Assembly (NCBI GenBank): GCA_023269675.1
Contig: JAHFSX010000015.1
Coordinates: forward strand, 1-64,000
Reading direction: 5' to 3'
DNA: 64,000 nt
Source: Verrucomicrobiota bacterium
GTDB taxonomy: Bacteria; Verrucomicrobiota; Kiritimatiellia; RFP12; UBA1067
In this document: piece by piece, positions 55,078-63,589 of the stretch
Numbering within the stretch: position 1 is the stretch's first letter
Layout of the letters: every line of letters starts with the position of its first letter
Notes under the pieces: generated by a model
What the model saw: the letters and a program-made list of their open reading frames with translations, nothing else
Database searches by the model: none
What the model was told of the DNA's origin: nothing
Program-made: the position numbers and the translations under genes

Positions 55078-56580
55078 ATGAAAGAATGCAGAATGAGATC
55101 CGAGAACGGCCACACCATTTTTCGCTGTCCCGCCGCGATTTTCGCCGTGTTGGCGATCCCTGTTTTGTCCGCGTGTGGCGCGCCCGGCGCGTTGGAATGC
55201 CGGGTGACCGTCTATCCCGCACCCGCCGGAGAGCCGCTCAGCGCGGATTACCGGGTCTCGGCCGCGGGCCAGGACGTCCCCGTCTATCTGGCCAAGGTGG
55301 CTCCGGCCGACGCGGCGCGGCGCTGGAAGGCCATGGACGACAAGAAGAATTCCGCGGACTTCTTCGACACGGCGGCTTTCGCCTCCTTCGACATGCAGGG
55401 TGCCGTGACGGTTACCGTGACCGTGCCCCAGGCGGTGTCCGCGGCCAAGATCCTGCCGGCCTCCGCCGGGATCAGCCCTGTCATCCGGGGCCGCTCGGTT
55501 TCCTTCACGGTGACCTCGCCCCGGAACCTGACGGTCGAGATCAACGGCGAATGGGTGAAGTCCCTGCACCTTTTCGCCAATCCGCCCGAGCCCGACGTGC
55601 CCCGGCATGACGACCCCAACGTCATTTACTTCGGGCCGGGCATCCATGAGGTCAGCCGGCTGGTGGTGGGCGACAACAAGACGGTCTACGTAGCGGGCGG
55701 CGCCGTGGTGCGGGCCGTGATCGCGCCCGACGAGAAGTTCAGCGTCAGCGGCTACAGCGGCCAGCGGACCTACGCGCCGTCCATCGAACTGCGGGGGCGG
55801 AACATCACCCTCCGCGGGCGCGGCATCATCGATGCGGGCGGCTGCACGACCCACGCCCGGAACCTGGTCTCCGTCCGCGGGTCGGACATCGCCCTGGAGG
55901 GCGTGATCCTGCGCGACGCGAGCACCTGGACCATTCCTGTGCGCCAATGCGACCGCGTCAGCATCAGGAACGTCAAGCTGCTCGGCTACCGGGCGAACTC
56001 CGACGGCATCGACATCTGCAACAGCCGCGATGTGACGGTGGAGGGCTGCTTCATCCGCACGCTTGACGACCTGATCGTGGTCAAATCCGACAAGGGGCAA
56101 GGCGAGGTGAAGCGCATCGTCGCCAAGGGGTGCGTGCTGTGGAACCAGGTCGCGCACGCGCTGAGCGTCGGCGCGGAGCTGCGGGAGAACGTGGACGACG
56201 TGCTGTTCTCCGATTGCGACGTGATCCACGATCAGGGGCGGGAGTGGTCGCTGCGGGTTTTTCACTGCGATGCGGCCCGGGTGAGCAATGTCCGCTTCGA
56301 GAACATCCGCATCGAGGAGGCGCGCAAGTGCATCTCCATGTGGATCGGCCACGCGGTCTGGTCCCGCGACCCGGAGCCCGGACACATCCAAGGCGTGACG
56401 TTCAAGGATATCCGCGCCACGGGGAGCCCGCTCAACGTGGAGCTGACCGGTGCCGACACGCAGCACGCGGTCGCGGACGTGGTCTTCCAGGACGTGACGC
56501 TCAACGGCATGCCCTTGGCGCGCGAAAACGTGCGGGCCAACGCCTTCGTGACGAACCTGGTCATACGTCCCCAGCGGTAA
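55078..56580 (+). CDS. Lipoprotein pectin-lyase-fold glycosidase, GH28-like
   Basis: 500 aa. A lipoprotein-like signal (AIFAVLAIPVLSACG, lipobox LSAC) follows a 17-residue n-region; in-frame ATGs at 55078 and 55093 are both possible. An N-terminal beta domain (about 35-170) precedes the right-handed beta-helix. GH28 motifs appear in adapted form: YRANSDGIDICNSRDVTVEG, then TLDDLIVVKSDKGQGE (DD pair present) and HALSVGAELRENVDDV in place of the usual G-H-G. The His change may mean specificity other than polygalacturonan. The family B/D repeat hairpin starts 6 bp after its stop. Confidence 0.8.
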   Translation: MKECRMRSENGHTIFRCPAAIFAVLAIPVLSACGAPGALECRVTVYPAPAGEPLSADYRVSAAGQDVPVYLAKVAPADAARRWKAMDDKKNSADFFDTAAFASFDMQGAVTVTVTVPQAVSAAKILPASAGISPVIRGRSVSFTVTSPRNLTVEINGEWVKSLHLFANPPEPDVPRHDDPNVIYFGPGIHEVSRLVVGDNKTVYVAGGAVVRAVIAPDEKFSVSGYSGQRTYAPSIELRGRNITLRGRGIIDAGGCTTHARNLVSVRGSDIALEGVILRDASTWTIPVRQCDRVSIRNVKLLGYRANSDGIDICNSRDVTVEGCFIRTLDDLIVVKSDKGQGEVKRIVAKGCVLWNQVAHALSVGAELRENVDDVLFSDCDVIHDQGREWSLRVFHCDAARVSNVRFENIRIEEARKCISMWIGHAVWSRDPEPGHIQGVTFKDIRATGSPLNVELTGADTQHAVADVVFQDVTLNGMPLARENVRANAFVTNLVIRPQR

Positions 56581-56586
56581 GGCGGG

Positions 56587-56872
56587 GGTGCGCCTCAGTT
56601 TCGGTGAAACTGAGGCGCACCAAGGAGAATTTAGGAGTTAGGATTTAGGAGTTGAACGCGTAAGAACCCGCGAAAACAAAACGTTCTTTTGAGTTGGGCA
56701 CCTTCACGAGCTTGGGCTTGGCGCGGGAAAACGTGTGTCCTCCACATGAAGACACGAAAACAGCCACTTATCGGATCGCATAAGCTTTTCGTTTTCAAGG
56801 CATTGAAACTCCTAACTCCTAAATTCAAACTCCTCAATCGGGTGCGGTTTCAACAACGTTGAATCGCACCCG
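56587..56872 (+). repeat. Dispersed 286-bp element with terminal hairpins, copy 2
   Basis: Hairpins at 56587-56621 (GGTGCG...CGCACC around CAGTTTC/GAAACTG, perfect 14-bp stem) and 56839-56872 (CGGGTGCG...CGCACCCG). Shared with copy 1 (3895-4181, reverse complement): CCAAGGAGAATTTAGGAGTT after the first hairpin, GAAGACACGAA in the middle, GGCATTG and CTCCTAACTCCTAAAT before the second. The centre has diverged. The element starts 6 bp after the GH28-like stop and ends 83 bp before the next start; no protein is encoded. It accounts for most of the 375-bp spacer. Confidence 0.8.
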
Positions 56873-56955
56873 GGTGAATGCGGTTGACGGAGGGGATGGG
56901 GAACGGTACGATACCGCCTAATGCTGTGGCAGAACCTTTGCGGAGGGATTTCGGT

Positions 56956-57549
56956 ATGGCGACAAAAGCGGGAAAAGGCGCGTCGCGGCGCGCGTGCCTC
57001 AAGATCTTGGCGGCCGCCGCGGGCGGCGTGGCGGCCGGCGTGGGCGGCGCGATGACGGTCGGAAAGCTGGGACGCGCGCCGGAGGGCCCCTGGCGGGTGC
57101 TGACCCCGGAAGAGGCGCGGCTGGTCGAGGCGGTGTCCGAGCAGATCATCCCGTCCGACCGCGATCCCGGCGCGAAAGAGGCGGGCGTGGTCCATTACAT
57201 CGACCGCCAGCTCGACGGCCCCTTCAAGCGCTTCGCGGAAAAATACCGCACGGGGCTGGCCTGTCTGGCGAAAACGAGCCAGGCGATGTTCGGCAAGGCT
57301 TTCGAGGAATTGGGGTGGAGCGATCAGACCCGCGTCCTGCAGGCGCTGGAGTCGAACAAGGCCCCGAAGGACATCTGGACCCGGCCGTCGGCTTCGGAGT
57401 TCTTCGGCCTGATCCGCGACCACTCCATGCAGGGCTTTTACGGCAGCCCGCGGCACGGCGGCAACCGCAACTACGCGAGCTACAAGATGTTGGGGCTGGA
57501 GTATCCGCGGGTCATCGGGCAGAACCGGTATCCGGACAAAAAGGGATGA
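56956..57549 (+). CDS. Gluconate 2-dehydrogenase subunit 3-like protein (Tat-exported small subunit)
   Basis: 197 aa from ATG 56956, placed 8 nt after GGAGGG. Tat signal MATKAGKGASRRACLKILAA. The mature part carries the family pattern LTPEEARLVEAVSEQIIPSD, AGVVHYIDRQLDGPFKRF, and near the end FFGLIRDHSMQGFYGSPRHG and YKMLGLEYP. In gluconate, sorbitol and FAD-glucose dehydrogenases this small subunit carries the flavoprotein through the Tat pathway and stabilises it. Here it precedes the GMC gene by 101 bp, the expected order. Confidence 0.92.
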   Translation: MATKAGKGASRRACLKILAAAAGGVAAGVGGAMTVGKLGRAPEGPWRVLTPEEARLVEAVSEQIIPSDRDPGAKEAGVVHYIDRQLDGPFKRFAEKYRTGLACLAKTSQAMFGKAFEELGWSDQTRVLQALESNKAPKDIWTRPSASEFFGLIRDHSMQGFYGSPRHGGNRNYASYKMLGLEYPRVIGQNRYPDKKG

Positions 57550-57650
57550 CGCGTGCGGTTTAAGGTGGTGCGGGCTCTGCGGGCACGCAGGCGCGATGGG
57601 GACATCGCGGGCTACCTGAAGTGCCTGACAGGTTGGGAGAGGGGAATCAA

Positions 57651-59312
57651 GTGGCGAACAAACATGTGAACGCGGTGATTGTCGGGGCGGGCGCGGGCGG
57701 CGGCGTGGTGGCGAAGGTGCTGGCCGAGGCCGGCCTCTCGGTGGTGCTGCTGGAGCGGGGCAAGTGGCACTCGTTCGACGACCACACCGACGACGAGCTG
57801 TTCAACCAGCGCACCACGGTGCTGGGCAACGCCTACGGCCCGGATGACGCGCGCTATTGCCGGGTGGTCGAAAACCCGGACGGCTCAACGCGGACCGTGC
57901 TGCCCAGCGAGGGCGGCTACAACAACAACGCCGCCTGCGTGGGCAGCGGCACGCTCAGCTACGGCGCGATGGGCTGGCGCTTCATGCCCCAGGATTTTCA
58001 GCTGAAAACGCTCTACGGACGCCCGGAGGGCTCGACGCTTGACGACTGGCCGATCACCTATGACGAGCTGGACCACTGCTACGAGAGGGCCGAATGGGAG
58101 ATCGGCGTGGCGGGCGACGACGAGGGGAACCCCTTTGCGCCGCCGCGCAAAAAGCCGCGGCCGATGCCGGCCTTCCCGTACAACAAGGAGGCCAACATTC
58201 TCATCGCCGCGGGCAAGCGCTTGGGGTGGCATCCCTTCGCGGTTCCGATGCTGCGCAACTCCATCCCGTACGGCGGCAGGCCCAAGTGCATCCACATGCG
58301 CTCGTGCTGCGGCTTCGCCTGCCCGATCAACGCCAAGTGCGGCACGCAGAACACCGTGATCCCGGCGGCCATGGCCACCGGCAACTGCGAGGTCCGCACG
58401 GACGCGGTGGTCAGCGAGATCATGCTGGACGGCCGCGGCAAGGCGCGCGGCGTCAAGTATTTCGACATCGACGACCGCCTGCAGGAGCAGACGGCCGACC
58501 TCGTGGTCGTCTCGGCCTCGGCCACGGAGACGCCCCGGCTGCTGCTCAACTCCAAGTCCAAGCTCTTTCCCAACGGCGCGGGCAACAACAACGACTGGGT
58601 CGGCCGCAACCTGCAGGGCCACTGCTACTGCGGCGCGAACGGCCTGATGGATGAGGACATCTACGAGGAGGCCGGCCCGGGCGCGTGCGTGGCCTTCAGC
58701 GATTTCAGCCACGGCAACAAGGGCCTGTGCGGCGGGGCGATGGTGGCCAACGAGTTCATCTCGTTGCCGTACGCCTTCACCAACACCCGGCCGCCGGGCT
58801 CGGCCCGTTGGGGCCTGGCGCACAAAGAGCATCAGCGCAAGTACTACAAGCGCACGATCCGCGTGATGGGGCCGGTGCAGGAGATGCCGGTCTTCGATTC
58901 GCGCGTGCGGGTCGATCCCGCGGTCAAAGACCACTGGGGCATCCCCGTCACCCGGCTTTCGGGCCGGCGCCATCCGCACGATGTGGAGATCGCGAAATTC
59001 GTCGTCGGAAAGGTCGAGGCCCTGTTGCGCGAGGCGGGTGCCAAGAGCATCTGGTCGTGGGTTCCGGGGCTCGGCGGCCCCAGCGGCGGCCAGCATCAGG
59101 CCGGCACCTGCCGCATGGGCAACGACCCCCAGACCTCCGTCGCCAACCGCTACGGGCAGGTGCACGAGATCGACAACCTGTTCATCGCCGACGGCAGCCT
59201 GAACGTCACCAACGGCGGCTTCAATCCGGCGCTGACGATCATGGCCTTGGGTTACTGGGTCGGCGAATACATCGTCAAAGAGTGGAAAGGCGGGACGCGT
59301 TTCCGCGCGTGA
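57651..59312 (+). CDS. GMC family flavoprotein dehydrogenase (gluconate/glucose dehydrogenase large-subunit-like)
   Basis: 553 aa from GTG 57651, with GAGAGGGG upstream. FAD motif NAVIVGAGAGGGVVAKVLAE; YNNNAACVGSGTLSYGAMGW; a cysteine cluster KCIHMRSCCGFACPINAKCG where related FAD-dependent glucose dehydrogenases hold a 3Fe-4S centre; C-terminal GGQHQAGTCRMGND and NVTNGGFNPALTIMALGYW containing the catalytic His and Asn. It has no signal of its own and should leave the cytoplasm with the Tat-borne small subunit. It oxidises a sugar or sugar acid in the periplasm and passes electrons to the cytochrome encoded 4 bp downstream. The exact substrate is unknown. Confidence 0.92.
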   Translation: MANKHVNAVIVGAGAGGGVVAKVLAEAGLSVVLLERGKWHSFDDHTDDELFNQRTTVLGNAYGPDDARYCRVVENPDGSTRTVLPSEGGYNNNAACVGSGTLSYGAMGWRFMPQDFQLKTLYGRPEGSTLDDWPITYDELDHCYERAEWEIGVAGDDEGNPFAPPRKKPRPMPAFPYNKEANILIAAGKRLGWHPFAVPMLRNSIPYGGRPKCIHMRSCCGFACPINAKCGTQNTVIPAAMATGNCEVRTDAVVSEIMLDGRGKARGVKYFDIDDRLQEQTADLVVVSASATETPRLLLNSKSKLFPNGAGNNNDWVGRNLQGHCYCGANGLMDEDIYEEAGPGACVAFSDFSHGNKGLCGGAMVANEFISLPYAFTNTRPPGSARWGLAHKEHQRKYYKRTIRVMGPVQEMPVFDSRVRVDPAVKDHWGIPVTRLSGRRHPHDVEIAKFVVGKVEALLREAGAKSIWSWVPGLGGPSGGQHQAGTCRMGNDPQTSVANRYGQVHEIDNLFIADGSLNVTNGGFNPALTIMALGYWVGEYIVKEWKGGTRFRA

Positions 59313-59316
59313 ACCT

Positions 59317-60435
59317 ATGAAACCGACTTCTAAAAAAGGCAAAAGGGACGGCGCGTGGTACACGTTGCCGGCGGTGACGGCGGGCGTGTTCCTGCTGTTT
59401 ACGGTGGCGGGCGGGCTCGGCTATTTCGAGTTCTCCCCTCCGGAAAAGACCTGCATCAACTGTCACGAGATCCGCGCGTCCCATGCGCACTGGACCAACT
59501 CCGTCCACCGCAGCGTGTCGTGCAAGCAGTGCCACGGCGGCTCGGCCGATTCGGTCCACGCCTTGCGCGAGAACGCCAAGCGGGTCTTCTACCATCTCAC
59601 CGAGACGCGCCACGACAACATCCGGCTCAGCGAGGAGCAGACGGTCAGGATGCTGGGGGCCTGCCAGGGCTGCCACGCGCGGGAGTTCGCCTACTGGCAG
59701 AAGGGCGGCCACGGCACGAACTACGCCGGCATCTTCATGGACGCGAAGCACAACAAGACCGAGCAGATGGCGGACGAGTGCCTGCGCTGCCACGGCATGT
59801 TCTTCGAGGGCAAGATGTCCAGCCTGGTCACGCCGCTGGACACGCAGGGCCCGTGGCGCTTCAGGAACCCGGGCATGGCCGAGCGTCCGGTGATCCCCTG
59901 CCTCGCGTGCCACCAGCTGCACGCGCCCGGGGAGCCGTTCAAGCGTCCGGCAGCGCAGATGGCGGCCGCGGCCACCAACGGCCCCGCGTTCCGCCGCGAC
60001 ATCCTCGCGTTCTACGTGCGGCAGGAGGGGACCCATTTCGCGATCGATGACCTGGCCGTGCCCAAGATCTTCGACCAGGGCCGCCCCGTGAAGGTGTCGT
60101 CCGACCCGCGGCAGCGGCTCTGCACGCAGTGCCACGCGCCCAACGCGTTCGGGCAGGCGGGCACCGGCGACGACCGCACCCCGACGGGCGTGCACGAGGG
60201 GCTCAGCTGCATGGCCTGCCACGCGCCGCACTCCAACGACACGCGCGCCTCCTGCGCGCTGTGCCACCCCGCGCGCTCCTCCTGCGGCCTGGACGTGACC
60301 AAGATGGACACGTCTTTCCGTTCGGGCATGAGCAAGCACAACATCCACACGGTGCGCTGCCTCGACTGTCATCCCGCCGGTGTGCCTAAAAAACGCGAAG
60401 GGTCTGCGCCGGTCTCCGGTCCGGCGGCGATGTGA
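59317..60435 (+). CDS. Membrane-anchored nine-heme cytochrome c with NapC/NrfH-like N terminus
   Basis: 372 aa. One N-terminal membrane anchor (about 15-37, LPAVTAGVFLLFTVAGGLGY), no cleavage site. Nine CxxCH heme-binding motifs: CINCH, CKQCH, CQGCH, CLRCH, CLACH, CTQCH, CMACH, CALCH and CLDCH. The first two are arranged as in NapC/NrfH quinol-oxidising cytochromes (CINCHEIRASHAHWTNSVH). The start is 4 bp after the GMC stop, so translation is coupled. Canonical gluconate-type dehydrogenases use a three-heme cytochrome subunit; here a nonaheme protein takes that place, which would suit transfer between the periplasmic dehydrogenase, the quinone pool or other multiheme carriers. Direction of flow is inference. 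Confidence 0.9.
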   Translation: MKPTSKKGKRDGAWYTLPAVTAGVFLLFTVAGGLGYFEFSPPEKTCINCHEIRASHAHWTNSVHRSVSCKQCHGGSADSVHALRENAKRVFYHLTETRHDNIRLSEEQTVRMLGACQGCHAREFAYWQKGGHGTNYAGIFMDAKHNKTEQMADECLRCHGMFFEGKMSSLVTPLDTQGPWRFRNPGMAERPVIPCLACHQLHAPGEPFKRPAAQMAAAATNGPAFRRDILAFYVRQEGTHFAIDDLAVPKIFDQGRPVKVSSDPRQRLCTQCHAPNAFGQAGTGDDRTPTGVHEGLSCMACHAPHSNDTRASCALCHPARSSCGLDVTKMDTSFRSGMSKHNIHTVRCLDCHPAGVPKKREGSAPVSGPAAM

Positions 60436-60528
60436 GGCCGTTGCGGCGGCAGGGGGTTGCCGCTGTTGAAAACGGTTGGACGGGAAGGGCCGATTGGTGG
60501 TTGCCGACGCTTTAGGCAGCCGTGATGT

Positions 60529-60619
60529 GGAGTGCGGCGGCAAGCGGTAACCCGCGCGACGCCGCTTTGCTTGGACGGGCCAGAAAGCGGTGCCGCGCTA
60601 CCGCTTGTCACCGCACTCC
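60529..60619. repeat. Dispersed palindromic element family C, copy 2
   Basis: 91 bp bounded by GGAGTGCGG and CCGCACTCC, sharing CCCGCGCGACGCCGCTTT, AAAGCGGTGCCGC and TTGTCACCGCACTCC with 9218-9298; it also has the extra inverted pair AAGCGGTA / TACCGCTT. It lies in the 359-bp spacer between the cytochrome and feoB genes. Confidence 0.8.
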
Positions 60620-60688
60620 ATAAAAAACACGATCTCCATCCTCTTTCGTACCCCTTAACCTTCAACACGTTTCAAACACGTTGCGTTA

Positions 60689-60699
60689 GGGGGGGGGGG
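60689..60699. repeat. Homopolymer run of 11 G upstream of the feoB promoter
   Basis: Eleven G residues, 16 bp before the putative -35 box. Such tracts can change length during replication and could alter promoter activity; a sequencing artefact of length is also possible. Confidence 0.8.
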
Positions 60700-60715
60700 C
60701 CGCGCGTCTTTTCGC

Positions 60716-60744
60716 TTGTTTTCCGGACGGGGGGTGCCTATACT
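60716..60744 (+). promoter_or_regulatory. Candidate sigma-70 promoter for feoB-feoA
   Basis: TTGTTT, a 17-bp spacer and TATACT (60739-60744), 50 bp before the ATG. No clear Fur box was recognised. Confidence 0.5.
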
Positions 60745-60794
60745 CTGCGGCTCATGTTTACCTTGGCTAACAATGGTCTGCGAGGTGTCACCGA

Positions 60795-63029
60795 ATGAGC
60801 GAAGGGCTGACAGTCGCGCTGGTGGGGAACCCCAACACCGGCAAGACGACGCTGTTCAATCTGTTGACCGGCGCGCGCGAGCGCACGGGCAACTGGACCG
60901 GTGTCACGGTCGACAGCGCCCATGCCCGGTTTAAGGTCGATGGCCGCACGCTGCGCGTGGCCGACCTGCCGGGCATCTACTCCTTTTCTCCGAACACCGA
61001 AGACGAGCGCGTGGCGCGAAACTACCTGATCCGCCACAGGCCCGCGGTGGTCATCAACATCGTGGACGCGTCGAATCTCGAGCGCAGCCTCTACCTCACC
61101 GCGCAGCTGCTCGACCTGCGGGTGCCGCTGGTGGTGGCGCTCAACCAGATGGACACCGCGGAGCGTCACGGCATGCGCGTGGACCCCGTGCATCTGGCCA
61201 AGCACCTCGGCTGCCCCGTGATTCCGATGGTCGCCTGCCGCGGCGAGGGGCTCGAAGAGCTGAAGGCGGCGGCGCTGCAGGTCGCGGAGTCCGGGCGGGT
61301 GCCCACCGCGCGGGTGCTGTACGGCGACGCGGAGCGGTCGGTGCGGCGGCTGCAGGTGTGCCTGGTCGTGGCTGCGGACGATGCGGGCGTGGATTCGCGC
61401 TGGCTGGCGATCAAGCTTCTGGAGCGCGATCCGTTCGCGCGCGAGCTGACCCAGGGGCTGTTTGACGACGTCGTGGCCGAGGAGAACGAGCGCATCGCGC
61501 GGCACACGGGACAGAAACCCGAGGTGGCGGTGATGGACGCGCGCCTGGGCTTCATCCGCGGCCTGGCGCACGACGTGGTGAAGCGGCGGCTGGAGATTCG
61601 GCGGCGCTTGTCGGATGTGGTGGACCGCTTCCTGCTGAGCCGCCCCGTGGGCATCCCGGCGTTTCTGTGCGTGATGTACGGGGTGTTCTGGCTGACGGTG
61701 CGGCTGACCCAGCCGCTGGTGGACTTCATCGACGGGACGCTCAGCGCCCTGCTGGTCCACGGCCCCCGCGCCTGGCTGCAGGCCGCGGGCTTGCCTGAGC
61801 TGGCGGTGTCGGTGCTGTCTGACGGGCTGGGGTCGGGTCTCACGACCGTGGCGACCTTCATGCCTCCGATCTTCATGATCTTCTTCTGCCTGAGCCTGCT
61901 GGAGGAGTCGGGGTACATGGCGCGCGCGGCCTTCATCATGGACCGGTTCCTCAACAAGATCGGGCTGCCGGGCAAGGCCTTCATCCCGTTGCTGGTGGGG
62001 TTCGGCTGCACCGTGCCGGCGCTGATGGCGACGCGCACGCTGGAGCAGCGGCGCGACCGGGTGCTGACCATGCTGATCGCGCCGTTCATGTCGTGCGGGG
62101 CGCGCATGCCGGTGTACGCGGTTTTCGCCATGGCCTTCTTCCCGCGGCACGGCAACGCCGTGATCTTCGCGCTGTATGTCATCGGCGCGGTGCTGGCGAT
62201 CCTCTCCGGGCTGGTGCTGCACAAGACGCTTTTCAAGGGCGAGGTGTCGGCCTTTGTGATGGAGTTGCCGCCGTACCACATGCCCGCGCTGTGGGGCTGT
62301 CTGGATCACGTGTGGTACAACCTGATGAGCTTCCTGGTGCGGGCCGGCAAGGTGATCGTTGCGATCGCGGTGCTGCTGAGCCTGGCGAACGGGATCAATG
62401 ACGCGGTCAGCGCGGGTCACGGGCAGGCGGACGCGCGGCGTTCGGCCGCGGGCCGGGCGCTGACGGTGGTGCTGCGGCCGATGGGGGTGGGGCCGGACAA
62501 CTGGCCCGCGGCGGCGGGACTCCTGACCGGGCTGATGGCGAAAGAGGCGATCGTGGGCACGCTGGAGGTCCTGTACGCGCAGGCGGGTCAGCCGGGCGCG
62601 TCTCTGCCGGCGGCAGGGGCGTTCGATCTCGCCGCGGAGCTGCGGGTCGCGGCCGGGGAGCTAGCGGCCGGTTACGGGCTCACGGCAGGCGCCACGCACG
62701 GGCAGGCCGGGGGCAAAGGGCTGCTGGAGGCGATGCGGCGCAACTTCGGCAGTCAGACGGCGGCGTTCGCCTACTTGCTTTTCGTGCTGATTTACTCGCC
62801 CTGCTTTGCGGCGCTGATCGTGTTGGGACGCGAGGCGGGCTGGCGCTGGATGGGCTTTTCAGTCGTGTACCAGACGCTGCTGGCCTGGATGGCGGCGACA
62901 GCGTATTATCAGGCGGCCACCTTTCTGGACGCGCCCCTGCGGGCCGCGGTGTGGCTGGGCATGGTGGCGGCGATGGCGGCTGGCGGCCTCGGCCTGCTGC
63001 ATCTGGCCGGGAAGAGGATGCCGCTATGA
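60795..63029 (+). CDS. feoB: Ferrous iron transport protein B
   Basis: 744 aa, usual length. Imports Fe(II) across the inner membrane. Cytoplasmic G domain: G1 GNPNTGKTTLFN, G2 region RTGNWTGVTVD, G3 DLPGIYSFSPN, G4 NQMD; a linker to about 290; then Gate-type membrane core with ESGYMARAAFIMDRFLNKIG, GFGCTVPALMATRTLEQRRD and APFMSCGARMPVYA, which contain the conserved FeoB cysteines. The C-terminal half holds further helices, with an Ala/Gly-rich cytoplasmic insert (about 590-640). It overlaps feoA by 4 bp; feoB precedes feoA, the reverse of the common order. Confidence 0.96.
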   Translation: MSEGLTVALVGNPNTGKTTLFNLLTGARERTGNWTGVTVDSAHARFKVDGRTLRVADLPGIYSFSPNTEDERVARNYLIRHRPAVVINIVDASNLERSLYLTAQLLDLRVPLVVALNQMDTAERHGMRVDPVHLAKHLGCPVIPMVACRGEGLEELKAAALQVAESGRVPTARVLYGDAERSVRRLQVCLVVAADDAGVDSRWLAIKLLERDPFARELTQGLFDDVVAEENERIARHTGQKPEVAVMDARLGFIRGLAHDVVKRRLEIRRRLSDVVDRFLLSRPVGIPAFLCVMYGVFWLTVRLTQPLVDFIDGTLSALLVHGPRAWLQAAGLPELAVSVLSDGLGSGLTTVATFMPPIFMIFFCLSLLEESGYMARAAFIMDRFLNKIGLPGKAFIPLLVGFGCTVPALMATRTLEQRRDRVLTMLIAPFMSCGARMPVYAVFAMAFFPRHGNAVIFALYVIGAVLAILSGLVLHKTLFKGEVSAFVMELPPYHMPALWGCLDHVWYNLMSFLVRAGKVIVAIAVLLSLANGINDAVSAGHGQADARRSAAGRALTVVLRPMGVGPDNWPAAAGLLTGLMAKEAIVGTLEVLYAQAGQPGASLPAAGAFDLAAELRVAAGELAAGYGLTAGATHGQAGGKGLLEAMRRNFGSQTAAFAYLLFVLIYSPCFAALIVLGREAGWRWMGFSVVYQTLLAWMAATAYYQAATFLDAPLRAAVWLGMVAAMAAGGLGLLHLAGKRMPL

Positions 63030-63271
63030 GTGCAAGTGAGCAGAAGGCGCAGGTCCCGCCGGCGCGGTATCTCATGGACCTGAAAGACGGGGAGCAGGCG
63101 GTGATCCGCGCGAACGGCGACCGCAAGTCGACCGAGATGGGGCTTTTCCCGGGGGCGCGCGTGGTGATGTTCCGCAACCGCAAGTCCGAGCAGGCGCTGG
63201 TGATCGGCGCGGGGGACGCGCGGTTCCTCGTATCGCGCGCGATCGCCAAGATGGTGGAGCTCGAAGGGTAG
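63026..63271 (+). CDS. feoA: FeoA-like SH3 domain protein
   Basis: 81 aa. ATG at 63026 overlaps the feoB stop (ATGA), indicating coupled translation. The core reads YLMDLKDGEQAVIRANGDRK, STEMGLFPGARVVMFRNRKS and ARFLVSRAIAKMVELE, matching the small SH3-like FeoA barrel that binds FeoB. The first 15 residues are a polar extension. Confidence 0.92.
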   Translation: MSASEQKAQVPPARYLMDLKDGEQAVIRANGDRKSTEMGLFPGARVVMFRNRKSEQALVIGAGDARFLVSRAIAKMVELEG

Positions 63272-63292
63272 GGCCGGGCCGCTGGCCCGGCC
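63272..63292. other. Perfect GC-rich hairpin after feoA
   Basis: GGCCGGGCC / GGCCCGGCC around GCT immediately after the feoA stop, without a T run. It may mark the mRNA end. The remaining 318-bp spacer to 63589 holds only the family A element. Confidence 0.55.
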
Positions 63293-63390
63293 GCATGGCG
63301 GCCCAATCGAGTAAGTCGCGCCTCTGCCCGCATGGGCGCAACGGCGATTCGGTGCTCATTTGCGATAGATACCGTTTTCTGGTGCTTGGG

Positions 63391-63450
63391 GCCGGCTGAA
63401 GCCGGTACAACGTGCGGACTCGCTGGCATGTTGTACCGGCTTCAGCCGGC
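63391..63450. repeat. Dispersed palindromic element family A, copy 3
   Basis: 60 bp. Arms GCCGGCTGAAGCCGGTACAA (63391-63410) and TTGTACCGGCTTCAGCCGGC (63431-63450) are perfect complements over 20 bp, with a shorter middle than the copies at 13427 and 13522. Confidence 0.9.
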
Positions 63451-63589
63451 TCAGGGCAGGGCTGTCACGGCTCGACATCGAGGGCAGGCACCGAATCGCC
63501 GGTGCCCTGCCCACATCTGCCGCCGATTAAGTGTTTCCCTTCAGCCGGAATCGTATTAGACTAGGCACCCTTAAAACTGGAGGTGTGTG

